A stretch of DNA of 10,315 nt from Propionibacteriaceae bacterium (GTDB lineage Bacteria > Actinomycetota > Actinomycetes > Propionibacteriales > Propionibacteriaceae), in NCBI GenBank assembly GCA_003451975.1, contig DMIX01000165.1, positions 1 to 10,315 of the forward strand, written 5' to 3'. Of this stretch, positions 1 through 4,873 are shown piece after piece. Both the position numbers and the translations under genes were made by a program. How positions within the stretch are numbered: position 1 is the stretch's first letter; every line of letters begins with the position of its first letter. The notes beneath the pieces are model-generated. The model was not told the origin of the DNA. It worked only from the letters and a program-made list of their open reading frames with translations, and made no database searches.

Positions 1-245
1 CTGCAGGCCCAACCCAGCGGCAGCGCCTCGCCGTAGGACGAGCCTGCCGAGTGGCTCAACACGACAGAGCTCAGTCCCGTGCTCATTGGGCAACTGCTCC
101 CGCCTGATCTGAACTGCCCGAGGATCCCAACTAGGAGTTGGAGGCGGCTCTAGACATCGTCATGACCCAGGGACGCCCCGCCGTTGTCTCTCTGCCGCGC
201 TCAAGGGTTTCGGCGGCGGCGAACGGTTGTTCCTGGCCTTGTGGC
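1..245. other. No recognisable gene
   Basis: I see no intact gene, RNA gene or repeat in this stretch. The + frame that runs into the recombinase remnant stays open from about 138, but the residues before roughly position 246 have no recombinase character: no box-I arginine region and no H-x-L-R motif. They are probably frameshifted or rearranged recombinase sequence, or unrelated sequence joined to the fragment. Confidence 0.4.
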
Positions 246-392
246 GGAGCAACTCCGGAGCGCGTGGCCATGCAGCTTACCGGGCACATGACCCGCTCGG
301 TGTTCGAGCGGTGCAATATCGTCAGCGAGGGGGACTTGCGCGATGCTGCCCGCCGGCTCGATGCGTCGCGTGTTGTAGCGGCGCGGACCTAA
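246..392 (+). pseudogene. Tyrosine recombinase (phage-type integrase) C-terminal remnant, catalytic Tyr lost
   Basis: The last ~48 codons read [19 protein letters not shown] followed by [19 protein letters not shown]. This is the box-II end of phage/ICE-type tyrosine recombinases, where the usual pattern is a 'LTGH' histidine, 'TRSVFERY' with the nucleophilic tyrosine, then '[14 protein letters not shown]'. The histidine is kept, but the tyrosine position is cysteine (TGC at 312-314), so the active site is dead. The rest of the catalytic domain, with the arginine and H-x-x-R boxes, is missing upstream. The fragment ends at TAA 390-392, 28 bp before the ATG of the next gene. What is seen is a truncated, mutated recombinase tail; the inference is that this is a scar of an integrated element. 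The C-terminal match is very characteristic, so the family call is firm even though the piece is short. Confidence 0.8.
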
Positions 393-405
393 CCGCTGCG
401 ATCGG

Positions 406-412
406 AAGGAGT
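406..412 (+). promoter_or_regulatory. Shine-Dalgarno for the zinc-ribbon/NDT-like gene
   Basis: The stretch GGAAGGAG lies about 8-9 nt before the ATG at 421 and is a near-perfect anti-16S match. It fixes the start codon and shows the gene is equipped for strong translation, unlike the decayed recombinase sequence just before it. Confidence 0.7.
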
Positions 413-420
413 CGCATTCA

Positions 421-1371
421 ATGGACAGCGACAACGCCCAACGAGCAACCTGCCCGGTGTGCCAATGGACCCCGGTCGACAGTGACTGGTTCGACAACAA
501 GAAGAACGTCACGTGTCCCGCCTGCGGACCGTTCGTCATTTCAGGCAGTCTCAATCAATGGCTGTGGACGGAGAGAAATGCGGGACGGTTGGAAGACAGG
601 CGGGCGCTATTGACCAACCTATCCACTGCTATCCGTCACGCACCCACGGAACCCTATGTCACCTTCGAGAATTGGGAAGGACTGGCAGCAGCCCCCCCAC
701 GATTCTCGATGGCCGCGAAGGTAATGCGGCTTCTCGAAGCAGTCGGCGGTATGGCGACGCCTGGTCAGCGCTTTTCGATTCCGGATGCGAACTTGCCTCT
801 CTTCGTACCAAGGATTGGCGCGGCGGACGTTACTGAAGTACGGTTTCTGCTGAGGCATCTATTAGACCGAGGCCTTATTGAAGGGACACGGACTCAGGAC
901 GGGCTGTCTGGTGCGACCGTCACGGTTGCCGGGTGGGAGAGGCTGGAACCGGTCGCGGGCGGAGTTCCGGGGCGAGTCTTCGTTGCGATGTGGTTTGACC
1001 GGTCAATGGACCCCGCTTTCGACGACGGAATCAGGAAGGGAATCGAGGACTGCGGTCTCGATCCGAGGCGCGTTGACAGGCTCGAGTTTGCCGGAAAGAT
1101 CTGCGACCAGATCCTCGCCGAAATACGCGCCGCCGAAATTATCGTCGCCGACTTCACTGGGTTTCGTACGGGCGTGTTCTTCGAAGCAGGATTTGCGCTC
1201 GCGCTAGGCAGGACCGTCGTTTTCACGTGCCGACAGGATGATGCAGCAAACCTCGCGCAGCACTTCGATACGAGGCAGTACCCGCACCTGCTCTGGTGCG
1301 ACCCGGCGGACCTCCGGGACAAGGTCGCCACTCGCATCAGGGCACTCAGGGCAGTCCAGCCATCAATCTGA
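421..1371 (+). CDS. Zinc-ribbon, winged-helix and nucleoside 2-deoxyribosyltransferase/TIR-like protein, candidate defence effector
   Basis: 316 residues in three parts. The N-terminus has a zinc-ribbon pattern, C11-x2-C14 and C32-x2-C35 (CPVC...CPAC). Residues ~95-178 look like a winged helix: a helix around AAKVMRLLEAV, then TEVRFLLRHLLDRGLIEG and a strand-turn-strand ending TVTVAGWERLE. Residues ~184-310 are a Rossmann-like domain of the nucleoside deoxyribosyltransferase superfamily, with strand RVFVAMWFD (185-193), IIVADFTG with D244, and GVFFEAGFALALGR (251-264), where E255 sits at the catalytic glutamate position of NDT enzymes. This fold cleaves or transfers N-glycosidic bonds of nucleosides or nucleotides, and related NDT/TIR-like domains serve as NAD- or nucleotide-depleting effectors in bacterial immunity. 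Zinc ribbon plus winged helix would be the sensing or nucleic-acid-binding part (inference). It sits alone between a dead recombinase and a tRNA scar, so it is probably mobile-element cargo. Substrate and trigger cannot be read from sequence. Confidence 0.85.
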   Translation: MDSDNAQRATCPVCQWTPVDSDWFDNKKNVTCPACGPFVISGSLNQWLWTERNAGRLEDRRALLTNLSTAIRHAPTEPYVTFENWEGLAAAPPRFSMAAKVMRLLEAVGGMATPGQRFSIPDANLPLFVPRIGAADVTEVRFLLRHLLDRGLIEGTRTQDGLSGATVTVAGWERLEPVAGGVPGRVFVAMWFDRSMDPAFDDGIRKGIEDCGLDPRRVDRLEFAGKICDQILAEIRAAEIIVADFTGFRTGVFFEAGFALALGRTVVFTCRQDDAANLAQHFDTRQYPHLLWCDPADLRDKVATRIRALRAVQPSI

Positions 1372-1378
1372 CCCGGAA

Positions 1379-1402
1379 GCTACGGTTTGGCTACGGTTAG
1401 CC
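1379..1402 (+). repeat. Two copies of GCTACGGTT and a small hairpin behind the effector gene
   Basis: GCTACGGTT occurs at 1379-1387 and 1390-1398, an 11-bp period. The second copy is also part of an inverted repeat, GGCTA-CGGT-TAGCC (1389-1402). It begins 18 bp after the TGA of the zinc-ribbon gene. There is no T-run, so a Rho-independent terminator is doubtful. The short direct repeat next to a tRNA scar could equally be a recombinase arm-type site. Confidence 0.3.
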
Positions 1403-1451
1403 CCGCGCGTCCATTGTCGCCCGGTTCGAATTCGCGTTTATGCTAAGGAAT

Positions 1452-1498
1452 TGGAGGCGCCGTCCGGAGTTGAACCGGAGAATGGACGTTTTGCAGAC
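1452..1498 (-). tRNA. 3' half of tRNA-Cys(GCA), probable attachment-site scar
   Basis: Read on the minus strand, the sequence fits tRNA numbering from the anticodon loop to CCA. The loop CTGCAAA (1496-1490) has anticodon GCA, followed by a 5-nt variable loop. The T-arm is TCCGG-TTCAACT-CCGGA with five perfect pairs and a canonical TTCAA loop. Then comes acceptor strand CGGCGCC, discriminator T and CCA (1454-1452). Discriminator T with GCCTCCA is typical of bacterial tRNA-Cys. The 5' half is absent: the anticodon stem pairs at only its two inner positions with the bases before it, there is no D-arm, and no GGCGCCG acceptor strand occurs where it should. A break inside the anticodon arm is what tyrosine integrases leave when they use a tRNA 3' end as attB. 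It is not expected to be a functional tRNA. Confidence 0.75.
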
Positions 1499-1625
1499 CC
1501 GATCCGCGTACCTTCGCCGGCCGTGCCGCGACAACGACTCAGCGGAATCCTTCCGGAATCCCGCGCCTTTCGCCTTTACGACAGTTACGAGGAATACGCC
1601 CCATTCCCCGGCGAATGGGACAGGA

Positions 1626-1835
1626 ATGGGACAGTCGCCTCAAGCACAATCGCCCCTGATCCAAGGTGCCCTCATCCCCGCCGACAACGCGTCGATCATC
1701 GTGCCCCTCGTTGTCGCCGCCTACGTCATCCTGACCAGCGCCGCGGGCCTCGTGAGCCCCGTACATGATAAGGGTGCCGGACAAGACACCACGCCCGGCG
1801 CCCCATCCGATTTCGCGATGTCGGCCCTGGGCTAG
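1626..1835 (+). CDS. Small single-pass membrane protein, hypothetical
   Basis: 69 codons from ATG 1626 to TAG 1833-1835. The middle (roughly residues 22-42, around ASIIVPLVVAAYVILTSAAG) is one hydrophobic segment long enough to span the membrane, with a short N-terminal region before it and a soluble Gly/Pro/Asp-rich tail. Third positions are overwhelmingly G or C, as in the clear genes of this window, which supports real coding. GGGA lies about 5 nt before the ATG; AGGA also directly abuts it, too close to act. The open frame extends further upstream, but that part translates the antisense of the tRNA-Cys remnant and is surely not protein. It converges on the protease gene with only 5 bp between stop codons. 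No family recognised. Confidence 0.45.
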   Translation: MGQSPQAQSPLIQGALIPADNASIIVPLVVAAYVILTSAAGLVSPVHDKGAGQDTTPGAPSDFAMSALG

Positions 1836-1840
1836 CTAGC

Positions 1841-2398
1841 TCACTTCCCGTGGCACTTCTTGAACTTCTGGCCGCTCCCGCATGGGCACGGGTCGTTGCG
1901 TCCGACGCCGGCATATACCAGGCTGTTCGCCTGCTTCACGAAGTCGATGGTCTCCACGGACGGAATCCGGAACGTCATACAGGTCTTGCCCTGGGCGTTC
2001 GTGATGGCAAAATCACCCATCGTGATGATGTCCATGCCGATGATCGCTCCGAACTGCCCCACATCCTCCGCGCATTCGCTCACTTGTACCGCCGCGATGC
2101 CAACCTGGTTGGGTAGCATGATGCTCACCACGAAGGTCTTGGCGACCCGTGTGCCGCCAGCGTGGCTCATGGTGACAACGCCCGTCGGCGGGATGTTCAG
2201 GGCGAGGACGGTCGATGGCGTGACAACGCTGTGAGTGGATCCCGTATCCCAGAGCGCCCCCACGTCAAGCAGTGGCGGCATGGGATTGGGCGGGTGCTGC
2301 GGATCGAACGGGGCGCCCAGCTGGACGTGCGTAGTGATTCGATTGGCGCGGCCAGGCGCGGTTGTGGTGAGTGCATGAAACGACGGCATCGGACTCAT
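1841..2398 (-). CDS. Retropepsin-like aspartic protease with C-terminal SEC-C zinc motif
   Basis: 185 residues when started at the ATG (2396-2398) that overlaps the preceding stop as ATGA; an in-frame ATG at 2428 would lie inside the neighbour and is less likely. Residues ~49-60, ALWDTGSTHSVV, hold the D-T-G-S active-site signature of clan AA proteases with catalytic Asp51. About 70 residues later, GAIIGMDIITMGDFAI matches the second conserved hydrophobic-hydrophobic-G segment of retropepsins. These enzymes act as homodimers, each chain giving one Asp. The last ~20 residues, GRNDPCPCGSGQKFKKCHG, are a textbook SEC-C zinc-binding motif (CxC-x8-CH), as in SecA tails, where it binds SecB or ribosomes. 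The fusion suggests a protease tethered to ribosomes, SecB-like partners or nucleic acid (inference). Translational coupling to the DUF5678-like protein suggests the two are made in fixed ratio. Confidence 0.85.
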   Translation of the reverse strand: MSPMPSFHALTTTAPGRANRITTHVQLGAPFDPQHPPNPMPPLLDVGALWDTGSTHSVVTPSTVLALNIPPTGVVTMSHAGGTRVAKTFVVSIMLPNQVGIAAVQVSECAEDVGQFGAIIGMDIITMGDFAITNAQGKTCMTFRIPSVETIDFVKQANSLVYAGVGRNDPCPCGSGQKFKKCHGK

Positions 2399-2646
2399 GC
2401 GGTGGTCGCCTGCGAGAACAGCCCCCAAGTGCTCAGCGTCACGGTGTATGCCTCCGGGCCCGGTTCACACCGCTGCAGCATGAACGTGCCCGGGGCGAAT
2501 CGGCGATTGCCCTCGAGGTACGCCTCGAGTAGCGTCGGGCGCACGTCGATCACGCGGGAGCCCTGGAGGACTAGAAACTGGCCCTTGTGCTTCGCAACCA
2601 GCTCGTCCTGATGTGCAATGAAGAACTGGAACTCCTCGTCGAACAT
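2395..2646 (-). CDS. DUF5678-like small protein, first gene of the protease operon
   Basis: 83 residues from ATG 2646, preceded by TGAGG about 6 nt upstream, which is the best ribosome-binding site available. A second in-frame ATG at 2700 would add 18 residues behind a weaker AAAGG/AAAGA stretch. The pattern FFIAHQDELVAKHKGQFLVL, then QGSRVIDVRPTLLEAYLEG, is the DUF5678 layout: a helix 'dELl.ky.gkfv' followed by a strand and a helix 'EA...'. The C-terminus is 'TFMLQRCEPGPEAYTVTLST', strand-like and not membrane-directed. The molecular function of DUF5678 is unknown. Its stop codon overlaps the start of the retropepsin gene by four bases (ATGA), a tight two-gene unit. It may be a partner, regulator or substrate of the protease (inference). 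Confidence 0.75.
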   Translation of the reverse strand: MFDEEFQFFIAHQDELVAKHKGQFLVLQGSRVIDVRPTLLEAYLEGNRRFAPGTFMLQRCEPGPEAYTVTLSTWGLFSQATTA

Positions 2647-2700
2647 GGCAACCTCAGTATACGGCGAATCACTGGCAACGGGCCGAACGGCGTCGCTCAT

Positions 2701-3007
2701 CGTTTCTTTCGCCTTTCCCACGCCCCTGCCTATTCCTGACGTTACCGGAGACTGGTCCCGAGTGTCGGCGCGGCGGGCTTCTCGTTCTGTCCGCGCCCCG
2801 CGGCGGGCAGAGTACCTCGTCGACCATGACAATGGTGTAGATGACGCGGGGCGCCCCACCGATGCCGGCCGCAGCACCCCGAGCAAGCCCAGGCAGTCAC
2901 GGTACAGCCTCGTCCTCTTGTTCTAATGATCGCGGCCGACCCGCGGCCGTCGGGTGCAGCCGCTGGTTAGCTCGCCACCCATCTTCCCGGCCGTTCACCA
3001 TGGAAGG
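2701..3007. other. Intergenic stretch with attC-like site, otherwise no gene
   Basis: Between the SnoaL-like gene and the DUF5678-like gene I find no convincing ORF. Open frames on both strands here are Arg/Pro/Ala-rich with no family resemblance. The stretch holds the attC-like hairpin (2921-2972), a 9-bp direct repeat GCGGCGGGC at 2770-2778 and 2800-2808 that could be chance in GC-rich DNA, and presumably the promoter of the DUF5678/protease operon. Confidence 0.4.
2921..2972 (-). repeat. Degenerate attC-like recombination site (integron cassette)
   Basis: On the minus strand the site starts with AGCTAAC, close to the RYYYAAC consensus, and ends with ATTAGAA, a weaker match to GTTRRRY. The arms between are imperfectly complementary: CGAC/GTCG and GCGGC/GCCGC pair, with six unpaired bases (TGCACC) in one arm, around a GGCCGCGG centre. 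A ~52-nt imperfect hairpin with AAC/TTA ends and extra unpaired bases in one arm is the layout of attC sites, which are recognised by structure. It begins 36 bp after the stop of the SnoaL-like gene, the position of an attC behind a cassette ORF. Both cores carry mismatches and no integron integrase is present here, so this is a possible, decayed site. Confidence 0.4.
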
Positions 3008-3430
3008 TCACTTGCCCGGTGCAGAGGGTGGCACAAGGCACTGCACAGCAGCCGCGAACCACTGGTCTCCGTGCTTCTGGTACACCCCGAGGCACAAGCC
3101 TCTCACCGCGTCCATCTCCACCCCAGCTGGAGTCCTGAGCCCAGTCAGAACGAAGCTCGCCTCCTCAATCGCGACGCCGTCGCTGATGACCCGGATGTGC
3201 TCGGGCGTGATCTGCATCTGCGTACCCTTGAGCGGCCCCCCGAACATGTCCTGCAGACCAGCCTCGATCTCAGCGCGGCTCCGGTGCGTGAAGCCCAGCG
3301 CGTACGTGTGGGTACCGTCCACCGCGTAGATCCCGGCAACTGCCGCCGCATCGCCCCGGTTGTACGCGGCAGCGTACTCCTTCACCCGAGCCCGAATACC
3401 GGCGTCAGCTGCGTCATGTGAACTGTGCAC
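3008..3430 (-). CDS. SnoaL/DUF4440 (SgcJ/EcaC-type) NTF2-like protein
   Basis: 140 residues from a GTG start at 3430 preceded by GGGAGA about 6 nt upstream, the only good ribosome-binding site near. The N-terminal helix IRARVKEYAAAYNRGDAAAV then AGIYAVDGTH is the hallmark opening of the NTF2-like/SnoaL fold. ALGFTHRSRAEIEAGLQDMF matches the 'g...G...I...l..lF' segment, and the remainder alternates strands of a curved sheet: QMQITPEHIRVISDGVAIEE and GVYQKHGDQWFAAAVQC. Family members are small dimeric pockets that bind hydrophobic ligands or act as cyclases, isomerases or accessory proteins of antibiotic pathways. No catalytic residue set is diagnostic, so the ligand is unknown. It is a free-standing small gene followed by an attC-like hairpin, and such proteins are common integron cassette cargo. 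Confidence 0.8.
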   Translation of the reverse strand: MHSSHDAADAGIRARVKEYAAAYNRGDAAAVAGIYAVDGTHTYALGFTHRSRAEIEAGLQDMFGGPLKGTQMQITPEHIRVISDGVAIEEASFVLTGLRTPAGVEMDAVRGLCLGVYQKHGDQWFAAAVQCLVPPSAPGK

Positions 3431-3719
3431 TGCATTCTCCCGTCTTCACCCGGTATCCATACACAAGCTGCGTGGCCCCATCTACGCTGTTGGCATTCAC
3501 GGTCCGTGTCGGGCTAACTTCCTTTAGAGGGATCGAGCTGAAACTCCGGTGGACATACGCGCCGGCACTCGGATTCTCCGACCGTCGCCCCCCGATGACG
3601 CGCACTATACGCCCCGGCGAAAACGGTCGCAAGCGATTGTGCGGGCTCGAGATCGGAGGGTTGGCAGCCCGTCGACCCGGTGGATTGGCGCCGACGGCAT
3701 AAACCCGTCCTGGCCAGTT

Positions 3720-3737
3720 ATTGGCGCTGGCGCCAAT
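3720..3737. repeat. Short palindrome ATTGGCG-CTGG-CGCCAAT
   Basis: Seven perfect base pairs around a 4-nt loop, about 290 bp upstream of the SnoaL-like gene start. A related TTGGCGCC word lies at 3685-3692. There is no T-run on either strand, so it is not an obvious terminator. An operator or remnant recombination site is possible, with weak support. Confidence 0.35.
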
Positions 3738-3911
3738 TGCCAACGACGGCAACGGGATCGATGAGAGCACATCACTCAGAACGGCCGTGAACAGGGAGCC
3801 GAAGAAGGAAGGGCCTCCGAGGCGGAAGCGCGAATCTTGATACTGCCGTCCGCGCGCGCGGCTTCATACCCCCCTCCTCCCAGGGTGAACGCCGTGTGGG
3901 ACCTCAGTATG

Positions 3912-4082
3912 TCAGGTGTGGCCGAAGTCTTCCTCGCCGAGGTCGAGAGGTGTGCCCATCGGCGGGAAGATGAGTCGCCGCGACTGCGTCACGGCCACCC
4001 ATTCGACCGGCTTGCCGTCGAGGTAGTATGCGGCGAGCTGCACGAACGGAAAAGACCGCGCGTCCCTGAAGCGCACGATGGA
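3912..4082 (-). pseudogene. C-terminal coding-like fragment, unknown protein
   Basis: This open frame of about 57 codons reads like a genuine protein tail: VRFRDARSFPFVQLAAYYLD, GKPVEWVAVTQSRRLIFPPM, GTPLDLGEEDFGHT, then TGA. It has balanced composition and GC-rich third positions, unlike the Arg/Ser/Pro-rich shadow frames around it. It is closed upstream by TAG (4083-4085) in a context AAA-ATG-GAA-TAG. If the TAG were once a tyrosine codon the ORF would start at that ATG or further back. So it is either a short gene with a nonsense mutation or the tail of a longer decayed gene. I do not recognise the family. Confidence 0.35.
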
Positions 4083-4178
4083 CTATTCCATTTTGGACTC
4101 GGCGACACCGATGCTGCCGTACATGACGCAGAACGCCCGACGGATACCCGCCGCAGCGCCCTGCCTTGTCGTCGTGTC

Positions 4179-4227
4179 GCCGGCTGGCTCCCAAGAGAGG
4201 CGCGGTTCGGGAGCCACGCTAGCCGGC
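4179..4227. repeat. Strong imperfect hairpin 1 (14 bp stem, one-sided bulge)
   Basis: GCCGGCT-GGCTCCC (4179-4192) pairs perfectly with GGGAGCC (4209-4215) and AGCCGGC (4221-4227). Only the right arm carries five extra bases, ACGCT, and the loop is 16 nt. A 14-bp stem with a one-sided bulge is well beyond chance in a 50-nt window, even in GC-rich DNA. It lacks a T-run, so it is not a standard terminator. Candidates are a structured RNA, a REP-like element, or a folded single-strand recombination site with extrahelical bases; the last lacks AAC/GTT core ends. Confidence 0.55.
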
Positions 4228-4236
4228 GAAAACGAG

Positions 4237-4276
4237 GCCGAGATCTCAGGGCGGTTTGCCCCCCGCCGATCTCGGC
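4237..4276. repeat. Strong imperfect hairpin 2, ten bases after hairpin 1
   Basis: GCCGAGATC (4237-4245) pairs with GATCTCGGC (4268-4276), nine perfect pairs. Inside, GGCGG (4250-4254) pairs with CCGCC (4263-4267), leaving a 4-nt bulge (TCAG) on the left arm only and an 8-nt loop. Its build, two stem blocks with a one-sided bulge, mirrors hairpin 1, although the bulge is in the opposite arm. Together they form a two-stem-loop cassette of about 100 bp. Confidence 0.55.
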
Positions 4277-4299
4277 GCGCCAGAGCCTCCCTGGCAGCG

Positions 4300-4592
4300 T
4301 CAGCAGACCAGGCCGGCGGCTCGAGCGGCATCGGCACATCGTCGGCACTGACCGTGCTGGCCCGCCGACGCCTCACCTCGACGCCGGCTGCGCCCCGTGA
4401 CGGCCTGACGGGCGGATCCGACGTGCCGGAGCTTGGATCTGGGAGCGACCCCGCCAGCTGCCGATGTCCTGTTCGCCAGGGCAGAGACGTCGGCCCAGTT
4501 CTGGACGAGGAACCAACCGCCGAGGCGTCCTCTGCCAGGCACGTCGTCCAGAATCCGAACCATGTTGACACGACGTACAACGCGGAGGAGCA
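4300..4592 (-). pseudogene. Coding-like fragment, start overlaps previous stop (TAATG), unknown
   Basis: From the ATG at 4592-4594, or the one at 4561-4563, the frame opens with MVRILDDVPGRGRLGGWFLV then QNWADVSALANRTSA. This has good composition and GC3 for ~45 codons, then degenerates into Arg/Ala/Gly-rich sequence to a TGA, suggesting a frameshift inside it. The upstream minus-strand patch ends in TAA overlapping this ATG as TAATG, a translational-coupling layout. No family recognised; a chance open frame cannot be excluded. Confidence 0.25.
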
Positions 4593-4766
4593 TTACTCTG
4601 TCCGTCTTGCCCCCCAGCCTCTGTTGGAACACGCCGGCAGCTTATCGCGCGCCAGCACAAGGCCGACCATTGCCACCGGCGGCTGGTCGCAGAGTACCTT
4701 CGGACAAAGTGGGCGGGGGTCAAGATAGTGCTCGAACGCGGCCCCGATGAGCCAGACATGGGCCGC
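4593..4766 (-). pseudogene. Coding-like fragment without a start, unknown
   Basis: Open between TAG (4767-4769) and TAA (4593-4595). It reads AAHVWLIGAAFEHYLDPRPL, CPKVLCDQPPVAMVGLVLAR, DKLPACSNRGW. Hydrophobic and aromatic residues are spaced as in a folded protein and third positions are GC-rich, but there is no start codon with a ribosome-binding site, so it is likely the middle or tail of a broken gene. It lies downstream of the large helicase gene on the same strand. I do not recognise it. Confidence 0.3.
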
Positions 4767-4809
4767 CTACGACAGGCGCCGAGCCGGCCTGGTCGTGACG
4801 CCCTTGCGT

Positions 4810-4823
4810 AACGCCCTGGCGTT
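4810..4823. terminator. Palindrome AACGCC-CT-GGCGTT behind the helicase-nuclease gene
   Basis: A perfect 14-base palindrome 50-64 nt downstream of the helicase stop codon. It could fold as a short stem but has no T-run on the minus strand, so it is at best a weak terminator. It might equally be a protein-binding site. Listed because it is the only stem between the large gene and the decayed region. Confidence 0.2.
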
Positions 4824-4873
4824 CAGAACCAGCGGAATTGCTCATTGTCAGGGTGGGCCTTCCACATGCACTT

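Larger units (their letters stand above)
3431..4873. other. 1.4-kb stretch without an intact gene; decayed sequence with hairpins
   Basis: No ORF here shows a family signature from start to stop. It contains coding-like patches on the minus strand (3912-4082, 4300-4592 and 4593-4766, listed separately), two strong hairpins (4179-4227, 4237-4276) and two small palindromes (3720-3737, 4810-4823). An open minus frame, 3414-3770, has a complementary + frame at 3418-3702; both share third-codon positions and neither can be preferred, so I call neither. The impression is of several short genes broken by frameshifts and stops. Promoters for the SnoaL-like gene should lie near its left edge, but no clear -35/-10 pair stands out. 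Confidence 0.45.

Noticed and set aside
1440..1625. Open + frame upstream of the small membrane ORF (translating as WRRRPELNRR...)
   Set aside because: It is antisense translation of the tRNA-Cys T-arm and anticodon region, a well-known source of spurious proteins.
2399..2428. Longer start for the retropepsin gene at 2428
   Set aside because: It would overlap the DUF5678-like gene by 34 bp; the ATG at 2398 gives the classic ATGA coupling and loses no domain.
2770..2808. Direct repeat GCGGCGGGC, two copies 30 bp apart
   Set aside because: A 9-mer of only G and C in a very GC-rich intergenic region is easily chance and shows no further periodicity.
2647..2886. N-terminal extension of the DUF5678-like protein to 2886
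   Set aside because: The extension is Arg/Ser/Ala-rich with no family match; better starts with ribosome-binding sites lie at 2646 and possibly 2700.
3837..4750. Long + strand frames across the gene-poor stretch
   Set aside because: Composition is Arg/Ser/Pro/Ala-rich with no domain pattern, and they cross both strong hairpins; they look like by-products of high GC.
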